Source: an uncultured bacterium
Lineage (GTDB): Bacteria > Actinomycetota > Coriobacteriia > Coriobacteriales > Coriobacteriaceae
NCBI GenBank assembly: GCA_905215115.1
Contig: CAJMOP010000046.1
Span: 1-14,202, forward strand
Direction of reading: 5' to 3'
Length of the DNA stretch: 14,202 bases
A program made the position numbers and the translations under genes. Of the stretch, positions 1 through 6,633 are shown piece by piece. Under the pieces are notes generated by a model that saw nothing but the letters and a program-made list of their open reading frames with translations, did no database searches and was not told the origin of the DNA. Within the stretch, counting starts at the first letter, position 1, and each line of letters begins with the position of its first letter.

Positions 1-1890
1 CACCACGATGTTCACGCCGTCGCGGACCGCAGCCTCAACGTCCTCGGCGAGCTGCTTGAGCGCAGCCTGCAGCGCGCCCTCGCCGGCATCGCGGCGGTAC
101 ACGGCACGGAAACGGCAGGTCTTAAAGCCCACGCGGTCGATAGCGCAGATACGCTCGAACTCCTCCTCGTTGAGCAACGGGCGCTCCAAGCGAACCAGCT
201 GGCAGGCCGTACGGGAGTCCTCGAGCAGGTTGCCGTGGTTGCCCAGGTAGAGCGTGGTCGAAGTCACCATATGCTCGCGCAGGGCGTCGATCGGCGGGTT
301 CGTGACCTGAGCGAACAGCTGATAGAAGTAGTCGAAGAACGAGCGCGTCTTCTTGGACAGGCAGGCCAGCGGCGCATCGATACCCATCGAGGCGAGCGGC
401 GCCTTGCCCTGCTGGGCCATGGGACGCACGACCTCGTCAACATCATCCCAGTGATAGCCGAGCTTGGCCATACGCACGGCGGCGGGCACCTCGGCGTCCT
501 CGGCGGGCGTTGCCGCGGCAGGCCTATCGAGCGCGTCGACGGTCAGCGTCTCCTCGGCAATCCAATCACGGTAGGGCTTTTCCTTGGCGTAACGGGCGCG
601 CAGCTCGTCGTTGTAGATCACGCGGCCACGGGCAAAATCGACCTCGAGCATCTGGCCCGGCCCCAGACAGCCGCTCGTCAGTATGTTCTCGGGGCTCACC
701 TCGATGGTGCCCACCTCGCTCGCCAGCATAAAGCGACCGTCGCGCGTCACATAGTAGCGGGCGGGACGCAGGCCGTTACGGTCGAGGGCGGCGCCCAGCG
801 TGCGACCGTCGGTAAAGGCGATGGCGGCCGGACCATCCCACGGCTCCATGAGCATGGACTGGTAGGCGTCGTAGGCGCGACGCTCCTCACTCAGGCTATC
901 GTTGTGGTCCCACGGCTCGGGCAGCAACATGGACGCGGCACGCGTGAGCGGGCGACCGTTCATGACCAGGAATTCGAGCACATTGTCCAGAATCGCGGAG
1001 TCGGAACCCTCGCGGTTGATGATGGGCATCACGCGCTCAAGATCGTGTTGCAGCACAGGGCTGTACAGGTTAGGCTCGCGGGCGCGGATCCAGTTGACGT
1101 TGCCCTTAAGGGTGTTGATCTCGCCGTTGTGGATGATAAAGCGGTTGGGGTGCGCGCGCTCCCAGCTGGGCGTGGTGTTGGTGGAGTAACGCGAGTGGAC
1201 GAGCGCCACGGCCGTCTTGACGGCAGCGTCGTTGAGGTCGATGAAGAAGCGGCGCATCTGCGTGGCGACGAGCATGCCCTTGTACACGATAGTGCGCGAG
1301 CTCATGGAGCACACGTAGAAGATCTTGTCGCGCAGGGCAAACTCGGCGTCGGCCTTTTTCTCGATGGTGCGGCGGCACACGTACAGGCGGCGCTCGAAGA
1401 CGTCGCCCGCGGGCGTGTCGTCGGGACGGCCCAGAAAAGCCTGTAGGATAGTGGGCATACAGACGCGGGCCGTCTCGCCCAGGTCGTGCGGGTCGACGGG
1501 CACCTCGCGCCAAAAGAGCAGCGGCACGCCGGCCTCGGCGCAGCCCTCCTCAAACACGCGACGGGCATCCTCTACGCCCTTGTCGTCCTGCGGAAAGAAC
1601 AGCATGGCCACGCCATAGTCGCCCTCTGCCGGCAGAATCTGGCCGCACTTTTGAGCCTCTTTGCGAAAAAAGTGATGCGGAACCTGGAACAGGATACCGG
1701 CACCGTCGCCGGTGTTCTTCTCGAGTCCCGTGCCGCCGCGGTGCTCCAAGTTGACCAGAATGGACAGCGCGTCGTCCAGAATCTGGTGATGGCGCTCACC
1801 GTTGATGTCGGCAAGTGCGCCGATGCCACATGCATCGTGGTCGAATTCGGGGCGATAAAGGCCCTGCTGTTGAGCGGAATCTGCCTGCAT
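1..1890 (-). CDS. gltB: Glutamate synthase large subunit, N-terminal part (cut by window edge)
   Basis: Reads as the first 630 codons of the large (alpha) subunit of glutamate synthase, which makes two glutamates from glutamine and 2-oxoglutarate in ammonium assimilation. The ATG follows GGGGAGGA. A 20-residue leader precedes C21 in DACGIG; in this family the leader is removed so that the Cys becomes the N-terminal nucleophile of the class II glutaminase domain (about residues 21-430). Further family signatures are LEHRGGTG, HSRYSTNT, IHNGEINTLKGN and LDRNGLRPARYY. The central domain begins around residue 480 (SMGIDAPLACLS, FAQVTNPPID). The FMN/Fe-S synthase half lies beyond base 1, so completeness cannot be judged. 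It is divergent from mntH. Identification is by recalled family motifs. Confidence 0.96.
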   Translation of the reverse strand, partial: MQADSAQQQGLYRPEFDHDACGIGALADINGERHHQILDDALSILVNLEHRGGTGLEKNTGDGAGILFQVPHHFFRKEAQKCGQILPAEGDYGVAMLFFPQDDKGVEDARRVFEEGCAEAGVPLLFWREVPVDPHDLGETARVCMPTILQAFLGRPDDTPAGDVFERRLYVCRRTIEKKADAEFALRDKIFYVCSMSSRTIVYKGMLVATQMRRFFIDLNDAAVKTAVALVHSRYSTNTTPSWERAHPNRFIIHNGEINTLKGNVNWIRAREPNLYSPVLQHDLERVMPIINREGSDSAILDNVLEFLVMNGRPLTRAASMLLPEPWDHNDSLSEERRAYDAYQSMLMEPWDGPAAIAFTDGRTLGAALDRNGLRPARYYVTRDGRFMLASEVGTIEVSPENILTSGCLGPGQMLEVDFARGRVIYNDELRARYAKEKPYRDWIAEETLTVDALDRPAAATPAEDAEVPAAVRMAKLGYHWDDVDEVVRPMAQQGKAPLASMGIDAPLACLSKKTRSFFDYFYQLFAQVTNPPIDALREHMVTSTTLYLGNHGNLLEDSRTACQLVRLERPLLNEEEFERICAIDRVGFKTCRFRAVYRRDAGEGALQAALKQLAEDVEAAVRDGVNIVV

Positions 1891-2024
1891 CGCGATCCTC
1901 CCCTAGAAATATGACAGTCAGTTGAATAGGCATACTAGGAGCATCGCCGGTCCGCTGTGTTTCCCACCCGTTTCGAAACAATCGCGTAACGCACGCGGGG
2001 CATCTACGTCTTGCCATCAAACGC

Positions 2025-2077
2025 GTACATCAGCCTCCAAACATGTCAAAAAACGACATCTTTGGAGGCTGACGTAC
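2025..2077. repeat. 53-nt near-perfect palindrome between gltB and mntH
   Basis: Two 23-nt arms (2025-2047 and 2055-2077) are reverse complements with only two mismatches, around a 7-nt A-rich loop. As RNA either strand would form a long hairpin. No T tract follows on either strand, so it is not a standard intrinsic terminator. It lies about 135 bp upstream of the gltB start and 140 bp upstream of the mntH start. It could be a regulatory hairpin, a mobile palindromic repeat or a protein-binding site; the sequence alone does not decide. Confidence 0.8.
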
Positions 2078-2151
2078 ACCTTTTGGAGCAGAACAGCATG
2101 TCCCCAATGCACCAACCAATCCCCGCTGGACCAATCTTTTGTTAGTCTTGG

Positions 2152-2180
2152 TTAACTTTTTAGCCTAAAACGGGTATCCT
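2152..2180 (+). promoter_or_regulatory. Candidate mntH promoter with DtxR/MntR-like operator
   Basis: TTAACT (2152-2157) and TATCCT (2175-2180) are 17 bp apart and could be the -35 and -10. The spacer holds the palindrome TTTTAGCCTAAAA (2158-2170; perfect 6-bp arms, one central base). Its core TTAGCCTAA matches the middle of the DtxR-family box as I recall it. An operator inside the spacer of a manganese importer promoter fits Mn-dependent repression. The regulator is not in this window, and the -10 is not a strong match. Confidence 0.45.
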
Positions 2181-2216
2181 TTGCGGCGTCAAGCAAACGG
2201 CACGCAGGAGCGCACC

Positions 2217-3473
2217 ATGCTCAACCATCTCAAACAACACTTTGGCTCCCGACGCACCGGTGGTCACGGAGGCCTAGACATTGCGCGGCATATCGGCCCC
2301 GGGCTGCTCGTGACCGTCGGCTTTATCGACCCGGGCAACTGGGCCTCCAATATGGCCGCGGGCTCGCAGTTTGGCTACGCGCTGCTGTGGATCGTCACGC
2401 TGTCCACGATTATGCTCATCGTGCTGCAGCACAACGCGGCGCACTTGGGCATCGCCACGGGCGCCTGCCTTGCCGAGGCCACGACCCGCTTTCTCCCCCG
2501 CATCGTGGGACGCGCGGTGCTCGGCAGCGCCTATCTCGCGACCATCGCCACCGCCATGGCCGAAGTCCTGGGCGGCGCGATTGTCCTTCAAATGCTCTTT
2601 GGGCTGCCCGTGCGTGCGGGCTGCGTCATCGTGGCGGCAGTATCGATGGCGATGCTCATGACGAACTCCTACAAGCGAGCCGAACGCTGGATCATCGCCT
2701 TCGTAGGCGTGGTAGGACTCTCGTTTTTGGCCGAGCTTGCACTAGTCAAGGTCGACTGGCCGCAAGCCGCCGCAAGCTGGATCACGCCTAGTATGCCCAC
2801 TGGCTCTGCTGCGATTATCGTGAGTGTCCTGGGTGCGGTCGTAATGCCACACAACCTTTTTCTGCACTCCGAGGTCATCCAATCCATGCACTTCGAAGGC
2901 CAAGGCGAGCAAGTTATCGAAGAACGTCTGCACTACGAGCTCTTCGACACACTCTTTTCGATGGGCGTGGGCTGGGCAATCAACTCGGCCATGGTCATCC
3001 TTGCCGCAACGACCTTCTTTGCGCACGGCATGGTCGTAGACGACCTCGCCGTCGCAGCGGCCACGCTCTCCCCCATCTTGGGCCCGGCGAGCTCGACCAT
3101 CTTTGCGGTAGCGCTGCTGTTTGCGGGCCTCTCGAGTAGTGTGACGGCGGGCATGGCGGCGGGCACCATCACCGCGGGCATGTTCGACGAGGAATACGAC
3201 ATCCACGACCGACATTCCTCGATCGGGGTGGCGGCCTGTTTCGTCGGCGCAGTGACGGCGTGCCTGGTCGTCCCAAATCCTTTTGAGGGTCTCATCTGGA
3301 GTCAGGCGCTGCTGTCGCTTCAGCTGCCGATTACGGTCTTTGTGCTCATACGGCTCACCAGCTCACGCCGCGTCATGGGCAAATATGCCAATTCGCGCCC
3401 GCTCAACGCGCTGCTCGTAGGGATCGGTGCCATCGTGACGATTCTCGATGTCGTGTTGTTGACAGGGATGTAA
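2217..3473 (+). CDS. mntH: Nramp-family Mn2+/Fe2+ transporter MntH
   Basis: A 418-aa integral membrane protein, the usual size for bacterial Nramp proton-coupled divalent metal importers. The two unwound-helix metal-binding motifs are present: DPGN at residues 38-41 (TM1) and MPHN at 210-213 (TM6). The methionine of MPHN is the residue that favours Mn/Fe over Mg/Ca in this family. About 11 hydrophobic segments follow a short polar N-terminus. The ATG at 2217 is chosen because AGGAG sits 6 nt upstream; an upstream in-frame TTG at 2181 has no ribosome site and overlaps the candidate -10. It stands alone, divergent from gltB, with a candidate metal-regulated promoter. The exact metal is inferred from the motif. 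Confidence 0.94.
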   Translation: MLNHLKQHFGSRRTGGHGGLDIARHIGPGLLVTVGFIDPGNWASNMAAGSQFGYALLWIVTLSTIMLIVLQHNAAHLGIATGACLAEATTRFLPRIVGRAVLGSAYLATIATAMAEVLGGAIVLQMLFGLPVRAGCVIVAAVSMAMLMTNSYKRAERWIIAFVGVVGLSFLAELALVKVDWPQAAASWITPSMPTGSAAIIVSVLGAVVMPHNLFLHSEVIQSMHFEGQGEQVIEERLHYELFDTLFSMGVGWAINSAMVILAATTFFAHGMVVDDLAVAAATLSPILGPASSTIFAVALLFAGLSSSVTAGMAAGTITAGMFDEEYDIHDRHSSIGVAACFVGAVTACLVVPNPFEGLIWSQALLSLQLPITVFVLIRLTSSRRVMGKYANSRPLNALLVGIGAIVTILDVVLLTGM

Positions 3474-3500
3474 TGGGGCGGGGCACCTACTCAGGCAAAC

Positions 3501-3637
3501 GTCTCGATCTGTAACATCTAGACCCGCTTTCGATGTCTAGATGTTACAGATTGAGATCTTCTGCCGGACGGTTTTGGTTTGTCTCGATATGTAACAAGTG
3601 GGCCCAATTTCCACCGTTAGATGTTACAGATTGAGAC
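3501..3637. repeat. Two tandem palindromic units with an 80-bp period
   Basis: Unit 1 (3502-3556) has 22-nt inverted arms with one mismatch around an 11-nt loop. Unit 2 (3581-3637) has 16-nt inverted outer arms with two mismatches and a different interior. Both outer arms recur exactly 80 bp apart: GTCTCGATNTGTAACA (3501-3516 and 3581-3596) and TAGATGTTACAGATTGAGA (3538-3556 and 3618-3636). The 24 nt between the conserved ends differ in sequence but not in length. This looks like a duplicated short palindromic element with conserved termini. No T tract follows, although the first unit could still mark the 3' end of mntH mRNA. Confidence 0.8.
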
Positions 3638-3705
3638 AAAAGGTCGGCCGGACTCACAACAGACAGGATCGGCCAACAGCAACCGTGATCCCTTGGGGGC
3701 GGAGG

Positions 3706-3741
3706 AAAAGGGCCCCGGCCGAGAATTCGACCGAGGCCCTT
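3706..3741 (-). terminator. Intrinsic terminator downstream of rubredoxin
   Basis: Arms 3708-3718 and 3731-3741 form an 11-bp GC-rich stem with one mismatch and a 12-nt loop. On the minus strand the T run at 3709-3706 overlaps the end of the stem and is followed by CC. It lies about 40 nt after the rubredoxin stop. The rest of 3640-3780 shows no other gene or signal. Confidence 0.65.
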
Positions 3742-3780
3742 GGACAGAGCTATGTTCGGCTTTCGCCGTGTGTCTGCGAG

Positions 3781-3924
3781 CTACTCCTCGACGAGCTCAA
3801 ACTGATCGGGACCGACGCCGCAGACCGGGCACACGTAGTCCTCGGGCAGCTCGGGCGTGTCGACCTCAACCTCGTAACCGCAAACGGTGCACACGAACTT
3901 ATACGTCTTCTTTTCCTCAGCCAT
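3781..3924 (-). CDS. Short rubredoxin
   Basis: A 47-aa protein with two CxxC pairs, C12-x2-C15 in FVCTVCGYE and C32-x2-C35 in YVCPVCGVG, which would bind one iron in a rubredoxin fold and carry single electrons in the cytoplasm. Only 16 residues separate the pairs, against about 29 in classical rubredoxins. This shorter spacing resembles the rubredoxin domains fused to flavin reductases and the C-terminal domain of rubrerythrins (recalled, not searched). AGAGGAG lies just upstream of the ATG. It has its own good promoter and terminator and follows the flavin reductase gene by 88 nt on the same strand, so the two products are probably electron-transfer partners. Confidence 0.9.
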   Translation of the reverse strand: MAEEKKTYKFVCTVCGYEVEVDTPELPEDYVCPVCGVGPDQFELVEE

Positions 3925-3967
3925 GATGTTCTCCTCTCGAACGTGACTGCTGGTGTACTTACTTATT

Positions 3968-3995
3968 AGTATATGTTCTCAATAATATAATGCAA
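3968..3995 (-). promoter_or_regulatory. Promoter of the rubredoxin gene
   Basis: On the minus strand TTGCAT (3995-3990) and TATACT (3973-3968) are separated by 16 bp in an AT-rich stretch unlike the surrounding DNA. The -10 differs from consensus by one base. Its position, about 45 nt before the rubredoxin ATG, fits a short leader. It lets rubredoxin be expressed separately from the flavin reductase upstream. Confidence 0.6.
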
Positions 3996-4012
3996 GTATT
4001 TTTAAAACATTT

Positions 4013-4516
4013 CTAGCCTTGATACGAGGACGCCTTCGGAGGCGTCTTGCCCTTCAGGACCTTATGGTAGTAGTCATAGGTCAACGGTGTCTCGCCGCTC
4101 AGACGCTCGGCATCCTCAACCTCGCCGATAAACAGCAGATGCGTGCCCACGTCCACGGTGTCGATCAGACGGCAGTTAAACAAGGCCGCCGCGTGCTCGG
4201 GAACATAGGGCATACCCAGCGCGGTCTCGCGCGTCTCGTACTTGGCAAATTTGTCATAGTCGCTGCTGGTGCGGAATCCAAAGTTGCCAATGTAGAGCAT
4301 ATCGGCCGTCTGATCGATCACGGTCAGCGCGAAGGCCTTGGCAGACGCGATGACGCCAGACGTGACGTTTTCCTTGTTCACGGCAACCGAGATGCGCGGC
4401 GGCCCAGACGTCACCTGAACTGCCGTGTTGATGACGCAGCCGGCGCGCAGTCCATCGGCCGCGGCGCTCACCACATAGAGCCCGCTCGGCATCGTAAAGA
4501 ACGCAGCTTTGTCCAT
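4013..4516 (-). CDS. Flavin reductase (FMN-binding split barrel), Hrb-like
   Basis: A 167-aa protein with the flavin-reductase split-barrel signature. SGLYVVSAAADG near the N-terminus, NTAVQVTSGPPRISVAVN, YIGNFGFRTSSDYDKF and the C-terminal GEVEDAERLSGETPLTYDYYH all resemble the flavin reductase half of high-molecular-weight rubredoxin (Hrb), which passes NADH electrons through FMN to rubredoxin and then to flavodiiron proteins. In Hrb the rubredoxin domain is fused after TYAYYH...KGK; here the protein stops there (KGKTPPKASSYQG) and a separate rubredoxin gene follows. The ATG at 4516 follows GGGGAGTG; longer readings of the frame have no ribosome site. The partner oxidase is not in the window. 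Confidence 0.85.
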   Translation of the reverse strand: MDKAAFFTMPSGLYVVSAAADGLRAGCVINTAVQVTSGPPRISVAVNKENVTSGVIASAKAFALTVIDQTADMLYIGNFGFRTSSDYDKFAKYETRETALGMPYVPEHAAALFNCRLIDTVDVGTHLLFIGEVEDAERLSGETPLTYDYYHKVLKGKTPPKASSYQG

Positions 4517-4567
4517 AACAATCACTCCCCTAACCCGGGATCGAACCTCATGGTTGTATGTACCCAC

Positions 4568-4601
4568 AAAAAAGGCGGCGCCCATAACGGATGCCGCCTT
4601 T
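4568..4601 (-). terminator. Intrinsic terminator after smpB, or leader attenuator of the flavin reductase
   Basis: Arms 4571-4579 and 4593-4601 pair perfectly over 9 bp with a 13-nt loop and a run of six T (4573-4568) on the minus strand. It lies 125 nt after the smpB stop but only 52 nt before the flavin reductase ATG, and a plausible promoter lies between smpB and the hairpin. It may therefore end the smpB transcript or control read-through into the flavin reductase gene. Confidence 0.75.
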
Positions 4602-4620
4602 GAGACATATGTGTCAGAAC

Positions 4621-4626
4621 AGTATA
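4621..4626 (-). promoter_or_regulatory. Possible -10 of the flavin reductase promoter
   Basis: On the minus strand TATACT (4626-4621) is a near-consensus -10 but lacks a good -35 at the right spacing. An overlapping alternative uses TTGCTT as -35 and TATGTC as -10, 16 bp apart. Either start would put the hairpin at 4571-4601 in the flavin reductase leader. A near-palindrome GACATATGTGTC (4604-4615) sits about where transcription would begin. Confidence 0.3.
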
Positions 4627-4646
4627 AGCAAGATGAGACGCCCGCA

Positions 4647-4712
4647 GTTGCGGTGAAATAGGGACTGAATAGCCCCCTCAAACAGGCAAACCAGTCCGTA
4701 TTCCACCGCAAC
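4647..4712. repeat. 66-nt long-arm palindrome downstream of smpB
   Basis: Arms 4647-4667 and 4692-4712 (21 nt) are reverse complements with two mismatches, around a 24-nt loop. It begins 14 nt after the smpB stop. No T tract follows, so it is probably a palindromic repeat or mRNA 3'-end structure rather than a classical terminator. The arm sequence is unrelated to the palindromes at 2025-2077 and 3501-3637. Confidence 0.8.
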
Positions 4713-4725
4713 TTATGAAGGACGG

Positions 4726-5196
4726 TCAGCGGTTGCGTTCCTTGAGGGCGCGGTCGATCTCGCGTTGGACATCACGCTTGGCCATGTCCTCGCGCTTGTC
4801 GTAGAGCTTCTTGCCGCGACCCAGGCCCAGCAGCAGTTTTGCGCGACCGTCGGTATTAAAGTAGAGCTCCAACGGAACCAGCGCATAACCACGGTTGCGA
4901 AGTTTGCCGTCAAGAAAGTCGATCTCCTTGCGGTGCAGCAGCAGACGGCGCCGACGGTCGGGATCGCGATTCCACACGCCACCATGGCTATAAGGGTGGA
5001 TATGCAGGCCGACGAGCCAGCACTCCCCACCACGAATCAGTGCGAAGGTATCGGTAATCTGGCACGCGCGCTCGCGAATCGACTTGACCTCGGTACCGCT
5101 CAGCTCAATACCGCACTCAAACGTCTCATCGATAAAGTACTCGTGATGTGCCGAGCGATTCTTGGAAATGAGCTTGCGCTCGCGCTTACTGGGCAT
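4726..5196 (-). CDS. smpB: SsrA-binding protein SmpB
   Basis: A 156-aa protein, normal length for SmpB, the partner of tmRNA in rescuing stalled ribosomes. Family motifs include NRSAHHEYFIDETFECGIEL, GTEVKSIRE near residue 35, GKKLYDKREDMAKRD, and a basic C-terminal tail (REIDRALKERNR) that enters the ribosomal mRNA channel in this family. The ATG at 5196 follows AAGGAGG and overlaps the 3' end of the TPR gene by 11 nt, so the pair is probably translationally coupled. The tmRNA gene ssrA, often near smpB, is not in the 209 nt that follow. A longer reading from a GTG at 5337 runs inside the TPR gene and is rejected. Confidence 0.96.
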   Translation of the reverse strand: MPSKRERKLISKNRSAHHEYFIDETFECGIELSGTEVKSIRERACQITDTFALIRGGECWLVGLHIHPYSHGGVWNRDPDRRRRLLLHRKEIDFLDGKLRNRGYALVPLELYFNTDGRAKLLLGLGRGKKLYDKREDMAKRDVQREIDRALKERNR

Positions 5197-6103
5197 CGCC
5201 GGCCTCCTTGGCGCCATCGGCGTTTGAACCCGCAGCCTCGCGCTTTGCCCTGCGCTCGGCATTAAGCTCGGCATCGCTCTCGCGCACCAGCTTGATAATC
5301 GCCGCGCATGCCTCCTCGCCCACCAGGTCGCGGGCACGGACCGTCAGACGCGTAGCCTCCTGCTTGTCGCCGTCGCTTGCAGCATCGGTCGCGCACATGA
5401 TCAGGCAGATGGCGATCTCGGCCGAAGGCGAGGTCGGCACGCCCTGCAGGGCGAGCTCACCCATCACATGGTCGTCACTCTCGTCCGCGGCATCCGGATA
5501 GGTGGTATGGATCTTGTTGAGCAGGCGCGTCGTATGCGCATCATTGGGCGCCAGGCGCAGCGCCAGACGCGCGCAGCCCACGGCTGCCGAAATGTTCTCG
5601 GTCTCGGGCTCCAAGAAGTACTGACCCAAGTTGGTGTAGGCACGTGCGGCGCACTTACCGTCGCTCGCGCGCTCCAGCACCGAGAACGAGAGCGATGCCC
5701 ACTCCTGCTTGTCCTCGAGCGCGCGGAACAGCTCGGCCAAGTCCAAGCGATAGTTGCAGTTCATGGGATCCCAACGCACGGCCTGCATCAGGGCATTCCG
5801 AGCACTCACATAATCCTGCTGGCGAATGTAGGCAAACGCCATGTCGGAGTACAGGCGGTCAAAGGGAACCTCGACCTGCACCAGCTCGCGCGGATCCTTC
5901 TCCACGCGGCGATAGGCCAGGCGCTCAAACTTGCTGTCGAAGCTAAAGTACTGGCGCTTCTCCTCCGTCTTGCACTCAGCGTCGATATACTCCTCGGCGA
6001 GCTCCACCAGACGCTCAAGCAGCGGCGTCGCCGTAGCCAGGTCGCCCTGCGCCAGGTAGTTCTCGGCATACGTGATGTCTTGCAAGCTGATGGGCAGGTC
6101 CAT
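5186..6103 (-). CDS. Tetratricopeptide-repeat protein upstream of smpB
   Basis: A 305-aa soluble protein made mostly of helical repeats. A TPR-like stretch is clear around residues 88-135 (AFAYIRQQDYVSARNALMQA, then WDPMN and YRLDLAELFRALED), and further repeats appear around 150-200 (AYTNLGQYFL; AVGCARLALRLAPND). An earlier helix pair is at residues 11-40. The C-terminus is charged and low in complexity (about 275-305). There is no signal peptide or membrane segment, so a cytoplasmic scaffold role is likely; the partner is unknown. GAGGAG lies 5 nt before the ATG. The stop overlaps the smpB start, which suggests co-regulation but does not prove a ribosome-rescue role. Confidence 0.85.
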   Translation of the reverse strand: MDLPISLQDITYAENYLAQGDLATATPLLERLVELAEEYIDAECKTEEKRQYFSFDSKFERLAYRRVEKDPRELVQVEVPFDRLYSDMAFAYIRQQDYVSARNALMQAVRWDPMNCNYRLDLAELFRALEDKQEWASLSFSVLERASDGKCAARAYTNLGQYFLEPETENISAAVGCARLALRLAPNDAHTTRLLNKIHTTYPDAADESDDHVMGELALQGVPTSPSAEIAICLIMCATDAASDGDKQEATRLTVRARDLVGEEACAAIIKLVRESDAELNAERRAKREAAGSNADGAKEAGDAQ

Positions 6104-6162
6104 GACAACTCCTCGGTCCGGGCGGCAGACTCAACGCGCGCCTTAAATATCGGTCAATACAC

Positions 6163-6190
6163 AAAACCCGGGTCTCTTACGAGGCCCGGG
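6163..6190 (-). terminator. Terminator of the tRNA unit
   Basis: On the minus strand CCCGGG (6190-6185) and CCCGGG (6172-6167) pair, extended inward by CTC/GAG with one mismatch, and are followed by TTTTGTG. It starts 10 nt after the tRNA-Glu 3' end. Confidence 0.75.
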
Positions 6191-6200
6191 CGTTCAATTT

Positions 6201-6277
6201 TGGTAGCCCGTACCAGATTCGAACTGGTGATCTCCGCCTTGAGAGGGCGGCGTCCTAAACCGCTAGACGAACGGGCC
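6201..6277 (-). tRNA. tRNA-Glu (anticodon CTC)
   Basis: Folds as a cloverleaf: acceptor GGCCCGT with ACGGGCT, a D-arm containing GTCTAGCGG, anticodon stem CCGCC/GGCGG around loop CTCTCAA (anticodon CTC, reads GAG), and T-arm ACCAGTTCGAATCTGGT. CCA is encoded. The closing pair is G1-U72. It lies 17 nt after tRNA-Gln and shares its promoter. Confidence 0.95.
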
Positions 6278-6294
6278 ATATGTAGCAAATGCAA

Positions 6295-6368
6295 TGGCTG
6301 GGATGGAGGGAGTCGAACCCCCATTGACGGAACCAGAATCCGCTGTCCTGCCATTAGACGACATCCCA
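6295..6368 (-). tRNA. tRNA-Gln (anticodon CTG)
   Basis: Cloverleaf with acceptor TGGGATG/CATCCCA (the weak U1-A72 pair typical of tRNA-Gln), anticodon stem GCGGA/TCCGT around loop TTCTGGT (anticodon CTG, reads CAG) and T-arm GGGGGTTCGACTCCCTC. CCA is encoded. First gene of a two-tRNA transcript. Confidence 0.95.
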
Positions 6369-6412
6369 ATGACTGCATCGCTGCGCTCGGCTGTGCCTTT
6401 GCGCAAGAAAGA

Positions 6413-6441
6413 AATATACGGGAAGTCCGGCCGTGACGCAA
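6413..6441 (-). promoter_or_regulatory. Promoter of the tRNA-Gln/tRNA-Glu unit
   Basis: On the minus strand TTGCGT (6441-6436) and TATATT (6418-6413) are 17 bp apart. The -10 ends about 44 nt before the tRNA-Gln 5' end. With the terminator at 6163-6190 this makes a complete two-gene tRNA transcription unit. Confidence 0.65.
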
Positions 6442-6633
6442 GCCCCAATTTTGACTTTTTTGAAATTCAGTCAAATACGGCCGACACGTGAAGGACCTGT
6501 GAAGCGCCAGCGACACGTACGGCGCCAAAGCCCGTAAAACATCCCGCATCTACCGCTGGTAGATTACAACAATGCGGCACTCACGGCTGATGGCACAATC
6601 GAACCGTCATCATTGCACGGATATCGAGGCGCC

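Noticed and set aside
235..1446. 403-aa open frame on the plus strand
   Set aside because: It lies antisense to gltB, whose minus-strand frame shows glutamate synthase motifs throughout. The plus frame has repetitive Gly/His/Arg/Val composition typical of a mirror of a high-GC gene and has no convincing ribosome site.
3598..3969. 123-aa open frame on the plus strand
   Set aside because: Covers unit 2 of the tandem palindromes, a terminator and the antisense of the rubredoxin gene, whose two CxxC pairs make the minus-strand reading certain.
4517..4725. Possible tmRNA gene (ssrA) next to smpB
   Set aside because: The gap is only 209 nt, against about 350 nt for a tmRNA, and is taken up by a terminator-like hairpin and a 66-nt palindrome; no tRNA-like ends were seen.
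5468..6436. 322-aa open frame on the plus strand
   Set aside because: It runs opposite the TPR gene and straight through both tRNA genes, so it cannot be a real coding sequence.
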